Assembly: GCA_902729315.2 (NCBI GenBank)
Contig: LR746274.1
Span: forward strand, 5,446,037-5,510,036
DNA from: Spirodela intermedia
Lineage: Eukaryota > Streptophyta > Magnoliopsida > Alismatales > Araceae
Length of the DNA: 64,000 bases
Direction of reading: 5' to 3'
Shown: positions 57,365 through 64,000 of the stretch, in pieces
Position numbering within the stretch: position 1 is the stretch's first letter
Layout: every line of letters starts with the position of its first letter
Notes under the pieces: generated by a model
Told to the model about the DNA's origin: nothing
The model's input: only the letters and a program-made list of their open reading frames with translations
The model's database searches: none
Translations under genes and position numbers: made by a program

Positions 57365-60158
57365 ATGGATTTCGATGAGTACGACTACCTGGAGAAGGCC
57401 GTGGAGTCCCCCGAGGACGGCGGGGAGGAGGAAGGGAAGAGCTCGCGGCGCGACCGGGAGAGGGAAGACGAGGATGGCGGCGACGGGAGAGACGGGAAGA
57501 AGTCGGCCGGCAGATCTAAGGGCGAGGTGCAGAACGGGAAGGGGAAGGATCGGGATGGCGCGGAGCGGTCGTCTCGGTCAGAGCGGCGGGAGAGGGATCA
57601 CCATCGGGAAGCCAGGCGCGGCGAGAGGGAGCAGGAGAGGGAGAGGATGGGTGCTCACCATGGCCGCCGAGACAGGGAACACAGGGAGAGAGAAGGTGAG
57701 AAAGATAGAGGAAGGGAGAAGGAGCGGGAGAGTGAGACAGATGGAGGAAGAGAGAGAGAGAGAGAGTGGTCGAGGCGGAGTTCAAGTAGGTCAGGACGGC
57801 ACGAGAGGGAGGAGGCCGCGAGGAAGAGAGAGAAGTTTGAGAGAGAGAAGGCTGAGAGAGAGAGGGAAAGAGGGAGAAGCAAGGAGAGGGCTGCAAGAGA
57901 AAAAGAAATTGAGAGAGGACCAAAGGAGAAGGAAAATAGGTATTGTTCGTTTACTTCAAGTCTTGAGTTATAATTTATACGTGATAAAGATGCCAAAATG
58001 AGAAGTTTTTGGGCTTATACAACTGCTTTCATCTCATTTCTAAGCGTCTACCAGAGAAAACTCTGCCTACACTCTAAGAGTGGTTGCAGAGCTGCCACAT
58101 GGCTCAAATAGTCTGTAAATAAAGGATCTTGTGTGAGATGCTGCATTTAGTTGAGTTATTGAATGACGAGAGAAGCTCATATAGGGTTTGTGAGCAGTGT
58201 CATCAAGAAATTCTTCTGCATAGACAACCAGTAACTGTGTATTGGGCATTAATAAACTCAATTCTGGAGGCTAAATTTCTTTTAGCTTCTCATTATTTTT
58301 CTCATCTTTTCCGCAAAGCCCTGATTTTTTTTGTTTTCTAATTTATTCTTGGACAATACTGACATAAATACAGTTGATAAAGGGGTTGGCAGTTGATTTC
58401 TCAAAAGTTTATGCCATTGTTAGCCTCTGAAATTTGACGAGACATGGTTGTTATTTTTCGCATAAGAAGTCTGCTGTGTATGCAACCCTGAGAAAAGTGG
58501 TGGCATGTTTTACTTGTGTCTAATTTTGGCACTTGTTGACATGAATCATATATTTTCCTTATTTTATTCTTCCCTTTCCAGCATTATGTCTCTTCTAGCG
58601 ATGTGTATATGAGCTTCAAACTATTCTTCAGGGTCTTCCCGAAGTCATTTGGAATATTTGAAGGTTACTCCTTCATATGAGCTTAACTGCCCCCTGGTGT
58701 CAGTGGACATCTCATGTAAGCCTGTCTTGGTCTCATACTTGGCATGATTCATGAAGATCGGGGTCTGGTGGACAGCTAGTGGTAAAATATTGCCTACTTT
58801 TTCTATTCCTAAGGATGTACTGTGCTTTGTTCCCTAACTATATTCAAGGCAGACGCTTCTTAAGTTTTCTTCATGCTGGTCAAAGTCTAGAGAAGTCTAC
58901 ACTTCATTTTTTTTTTGCTCCGTTGGTTTTTCTATTTGACTTTGTATTGCGTGGTGGGTAACCAAATTGGTGGAATCTCTACCCAACCACCCCAATAACT
59001 GAGATAATAATGGAAACTTTGAGAGAGCCTCTAACACAGGTTTATCCACACAGGAGAGTTAGGGAGAAAAAGGAAGTTGTGGAGGCTGAAGTTGATCCAG
59101 AAAGGGATCTACGGACTGTGTTTGCTTATCAGGTAGTGAACCTTATGTGGTATCTACTTATGTCTGTACAAAGACTGTTTAATCTCTGTTTTTTATTTCA
59201 CATCTGAGAATTTAATATTTCTGTTTTTACAAATGTGCCACATTTTAACATGGCAGATGCCTTTGAGGGCGACTGAGCGAGACGTTTACGAGTTCTTCTC
59301 TAAAGCAGGCAAGGTTGGTTATGTTGTCGATTCTTCCTCTTTAGGTAGTCTGTCATTCCACTTTAGGTAGTTCTGCATATACTCATATTCTGTATCATGC
59401 AATCACAGGTATGGTACTCTGTGTTGCTGTCCTGCACCATACCTCCATTGATGACTTCTATTATCTAGAACTTTGAACTTCTGCTCTCTACCACAGAGAA
59501 ACTATCGTTATTCTTCTATAAGGCAACTTTCAGAATACTATTGATGCATATCATTGAGCTATATTTGCTTCTTATTGCAGTCAATGCTCTCCTGCCTTCA
59601 ATGAGGGGTATTATAATGACTTTTTTGTGGCTCAACATGCTTTTTATTTGGTGAGTGTGAGCATGCATGAATTGAATAGTGATAAAATTAAGCAGCCTCC
59701 ATGGGTGGTATAATATGTTATAACACTAGTTGATAACCCTTTTCATCTAACCCTTTGCATAAGCATATATGCTGATAAGCTGTTAGCCATATTTTCAGGT
59801 GAGAGATGTGCGCCTGATTATGGATCGCAATTCAAGGCGATCTAAAGGAGTTGGGTATGTGTTTGGATCCTTTAGTTTGTCACTTGGAACAATGAGCGCT
59901 GGCTGCTATGATGGAAATTTACCATTTAAATATAGAACACTGAAATTGGCTGCCGTCTCATGAAAAATTCCCGAACTGTTCTGAAATTTCTCTGGATTTC
60001 TCTATTTTCTTCTGCCTGTTCCCATTTCTCTTTGTCGCTCTATTCACACATTTCTTATCTTGTTTCCTTTGAAGCTAGTAATGTCTTCATCAATTTATCA
60101 AATCATTTTTTCTTTCCTGTTAATCATCACTGGTCAGATATCCTTTACTTTTATTGTT

Positions 60159-60206
<48 letters not shown>

Positions 60207-63200
60207 CTTCTCATAAAATAGTAGAAGATTAATGTTAGGTTGTTTTGGCCTCGAAAAATTTGGAAAATTCCAGTAACATTTAATATAGGAATGAAACAAC
60301 AGGAATACTTCTAATTCATGGAAAAGCCTTTGCATTGATGTGGAATACACTCCCTATCCTAGATATGTTGGGTAATCTGTGTAACTAATGTGATTTATCG
60401 CTTCGAGGTCACCTCTCCCTGTGGGTGTGTATCTTTTCTTATCGGTTCTTGAGCTTCCTATCATGGCTCTTTATTTTTACTGATTTCTTGATATGTTTTT
60501 TTCTAATGCATGTCTTGTTGGTACAGTTATGTTGAGTTTTATGATGTTCTGTCAGTACCAAATGCTATAGCTCTATCTGGTCAATTGCTTTTTGGTCAAC
60601 CTGTAATGGTCAAGCCTTCTGAGGCAGAGAAGAATCTTGCTCAGTCAAATGTTTCTGCTGGATCAGCACTTTCGAGAAAGTTGTATGTCGGTAATTTACA
60701 CTTTAACATGAGTGAGGAGCTACTCCGTCAGGTGATTTAACTGAAAACTTGCTTTGTTTTATATTGAACAAAAGTTTGATTGATACATAAATATTCGTAA
60801 CTATAGTATATATTTACATATGTGTTTATGATGCATGAATGTGAGGCATGTCGGATTTCCCAGAAGACACTGTATGCATGGGATTTTTACTCCTAGCAGA
60901 TAAAAGTTTAGATGAAGCATTCATTTTTTTTCGTCCTATGGATCTAAATTTTAGTTTCCTTGCTTTAAATGATTTGAAATCCTCTCCCCCATCGTTCTGG
61001 TCCATGTACTTCCTTTTCTTTTGTCAACCTGCGCGTCTGCATTTGAGGAAAGATTTTAAAATAATGAAGAGATTTTACTGGAATTTGGTATAATAAAAAG
61101 CTTGAAAATATGTATGATGATATTTTAGTATTTGTCAATTTAACTGAAGCATCCCCTTAAGAAGACATAAGTTTTTAATGCTACTTCCAATGCGTTTTTA
61201 GGATCGTGGTCAATAAAAGCATTGCAATGGTATTATGACATTCACCATGAATTTGGATGAAATCAACCATCCTATTCTAAATGACCTATTGATTTTAGCT
61301 TAGTCTCAACAGAAAGCTTGTGGATAAGCTGGGCAGTAGCAGGGGACAGTCAGATAGTGCTTTTGGAGATATGACAGGATTAGGAAAGTTTAAGCCTTTT
61401 TTAGAAACTTTTGAATCACTCTTTGCAGGCATTGCCGTGTTAGATTTAAGCAATCTGGCATAACAAGGGAGATACGAAGATACAGTTCTTCATCTAGAAA
61501 CCTTGTTTTGTCAATCCGTATTATCCAACATTGATTGTTAAGTGGAGAACGTATAAATTGGATAATTGTGTTTTATGCATAAGAAAAATATTTTTCAAAA
61601 TAAGTTTGTTGAACCTTTACAAATTGTCGAAAGAATCATGCCCTAAATCGTTGATTCACACTGTCCAACACACGGTTCTTGCATCCATTGCTTTAATTAA
61701 GTGAAATTCTTCTGTAGACATAGTACAGAAATCAACATCTAGGATCTAAAACTAATGTATAGAAATCAACATTCCAGTTCTTCTGTCAGTGCCAACTTAA
61801 ATTCGAGAGGCTAGAATTGTCATCTTTGAAATGTCATGGTGTACATTGGAATATGTTTACAATCCCGTAGAGCATTTGAAATTGTGCTTTTTCGCTGAAA
61901 AAATATGCCTTATTGCCGTCATCTGGAAGCTTATGTTGATGGAAACAATTGAAACCGAAAGCAAACATTCGGGGTTGGAGCTTCCATATTATGGTGTTTG
62001 CAGTCGAATTTTTTTTTGAAGTGGATTTATTGGTTAACATTGAAAGTTTAGAATAACAATAGAGTATGACCAAGAAAGCCAATGGCATCCAGAATAAATT
62101 GGAGGAATATGAAAGAGCTTCTCAAGGAGAGCTAAATTAACCAATAATTGAAAGCTTATATGATTTTCTTTAAGGAAAGGAAATGCAGCATTATTTCATT
62201 CTGTCATTCACAAAGATGCTAACCAGAATCAAAACGTTGATAGATGGGGAAGCAGACTGTAAGGACGAGGGGAATGGCGTCAGAATTTATGTAATATGGT
62301 TTTACCATCATCTCTTCAAGGAATGTCAACGACACCTATTGTTCGAATATGACGGTTTGAGAAAGCAGTAAAGTTTTGATAAAAATACCATTCAGATAAT
62401 GTGAAATCTGAGGTATTTATTGTGGAAGGTCACTCTTCACCTTTGCAGAATTACTTCTATTTGAACATCAATAGTTTTAGAGCAATCTAAAATAAGCATC
62501 ATATCCATTGTTGTGGAATACAGATAAGAAGCCTTTCTTCGGAAAGCACTTAACTCTATATTTATGTTTGCCTGGTATGTGGTTGATGTTTATGCTTCAA
62601 AATGGGTGCTTTGTCGATGAAAAAGGTGATAAAAATAGATTGTAATGGGTCTTGGGGGAAAATCGTAGATGATAAGCAAGCAGCTATCATTGGATTAAAG
62701 GGTGCGCCTCACAATGAGTTTTTCCTTGACAATAAGACATGAGAGATCATGCTGAGGATTCGAAAGTGGGGGGGTCCTCTGTCCCAGTTGGTCTCTGTCA
62801 TCACTAGAAGCATTTATTTTAAATATGGTGCATGGCTCATCTGAGTAATAATGAAATAGGATAGATTGAAGTTCACAGTTGAAGATGAGTTTAACCAAAG
62901 TTTGAGTTTGAGGGAACAGGATTTTACCTAGGATGGAGTGCCACTATTAAGGATGTGAGTCAGCCGGCTGACTGGTTGAAAAACAAACCAGCATCTGGAG
63001 GCTGGTTGATCCTATTTAAAGCAGTGCCAACGAATTTACTTTGACATTTGTAACTGTTTATAAAGACTTCCGTTGAAGCTCTGATAAGTCCTTTCTTCTG
63101 ACCTGAGGATATATCAGGATTTCAAATGGTTGTCGTCATATGTGGACAATGTGTTGCTGGAAACGTGATAGAGGAGAGCTCCCCCTGTTCAATAGCTATT

Positions 63201-64000
63201 TTGAAGGAGCCCCTTGTTGTAAACTGTTTCCAGAGGCTCTGGAGATAGAGCGGATAATCATCTGTCGGATTTTCAATTGTCCAAATAACAAAATACATCC
63301 AAGTTGTGGAAGGAAAATCTAGAGTATCGTGCTCCAGAGCTTTTGAATGTTGTGAAAATACCAAGTTATCATGAGATAAAAGTGAACTAGGTGTCAAAAA
63401 AAAATTCATGTGTCTACCTGTTAGGCCAGGCTTGTGAAATGCCATTCCCTAGTTTTGATTCTCGTATCAGGGAATCCTTATAACCACTTTCATCGTGGTG
63501 CATTTTAAGATATTTCTCCGCCTTATTTCTTTTGTGAAGTCTATTCTTGTTTTACCTGATATCTGCCACTGCTCAGTTCATTCTTAGACATTCAAAGAAA
63601 TCTTTGTTACTGACATTAATGGAAACATGTATCCTCTGTAGGTTTTTGAGCCCTTTGGCCCTGTGGAGCTTGTGCAACTCCCTCTAGATTTGGAGACTGG
63701 CCAGTGCAAAGGTTTTGGGTTTGTACAAGTGAGTGCCGATTGCAGTGGATTCGAAGTTGTTTTTGGGGATATGGTGCTAATGGTCTTCCTTCATTTTACA
63801 GTTTGCTCAGCTAGAACACGCGAAAGCAGCTCAGAGTTTGAATGGGAAGTTGGAAATCGCAGGCCGCGTCATTAAAGTGGGGGATTCACCCTTTGACCCC
63901 CAAACCCCACCTTTATTTATTGTTATCCCCTCAGTGTGTCGTTGTTGGCTAATGTTTTCTTGCTGCTGATTGTATACAGGTTTCAGCTGTAACGGATCAC
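57365..64000 (+). CDS. RBM39/CAPER-like splicing factor, partial at the right edge
   Basis: Exons 57365..57939, 59054..59132, 59257..59313, 59799..59854, 60527..60731, 63642..63728, 63802..63876 and 63980..beyond 64000 join in frame. The start MDFDEYDYLEKAVE is chosen over an in-frame upstream ATG (57326) because it matches the plant family N-terminus. Residues about 20-190 are an RE/RD/RS-rich domain. RRM1 follows: RNP2 VFAYQM, RNP1 SKGVGYVEF. Then the linker VMVKPSEAEKN and RRM2: RNP2 LYVGNL, RNP1 CKGFGFVQF, ending at VSAVTDH at the window edge. RBM39 helps U2AF-type 3' splice-site recognition in the nucleus. A third RRM/UHM domain is expected beyond the window. Intron 1 (1.1 kb) and intron 5 (2.9 kb) are long. 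Much of the RE domain is encoded by GAGAGA repeats. Confidence 0.93.
60160..60207 (+). repeat. (CT)n tract in an RBM39-like intron
   Basis: About 45 bases of CT in intron 4, too far from the 3' splice site (60526) to be its polypyrimidine tract. Confidence 0.85.

Overview
This window is nuclear DNA from a flowering plant. The genes contain GT-AG introns, and the families are plant-specific or have plant architecture: a PPR protein, a plant U-box E3 ligase, AP2/ERF, bHLH-ACT, cellulose synthase-like and ASY4. Strongly GC-rich genes sit in AT-rich spacers, and the cellulose synthase-like gene looks like the CslB/CslH clade. Together these suggest a monocot or another non-eudicot angiosperm, but the species is inferred, not shown. 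(GA)n/(CT)n microsatellites are unusually frequent throughout.

Layout. 1-1.2 kb: 5' end of a long-chain acyl-CoA synthetase (LACS8/9 type, minus strand, cut by the window edge). 2.1-4.7 kb: an eight-exon gene for a 211-residue coiled-coil protein matching the meiotic axis protein ASY4. 6.9-9.1 kb: single-exon PPR protein like Arabidopsis At4g08210. 10.4-11.7 kb: two-exon C2H2 zinc finger/PARP-like protein. 14.1-25.0 kb: complete 31-exon gene for the DNA polymerase alpha catalytic subunit (1,534 residues) with E2F-type promoter sites. 25.8-27.1 kb: U-box E3 ligase of the PUB25/26 type. 28.3-34.3 kb: eight-exon CslB/H gene on the minus strand, followed by a decayed partial duplicate of its own 3' end and a Copia reverse-transcriptase relic. 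36.0-52.4 kb: minus-strand tandem cluster of bHLH95-like genes with a C-terminal ACT-like domain (three with intact reading frames, one clear pseudogene), split by about 9 kb of AT-rich DNA holding a decayed Copia element. 56.2-56.9 kb: ERF transcription factor. 57.4-64.0 kb: RBM39/CAPER-like splicing factor, cut by the right edge in RRM2.

There is no operon-like logic. Most neighbours are unrelated housekeeping or regulatory genes. Two themes stand out. First, the replicative polymerase gene and the meiotic axis gene both carry E2F-like sites close to their starts, as expected for S-phase or premeiotic expression. Second, the bHLH cluster shows stepwise decay of the DNA-contacting basic region (kept in the 52 kb copy, altered in the 36 kb copy, deleted in the 39 kb copy, gene dead at 41 kb) while the ACT-like domain is kept in all three open copies. 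That looks like a family shifting from DNA binding to protein-protein regulation. All assignments rest on reading translations and recalled family features; no search was run.
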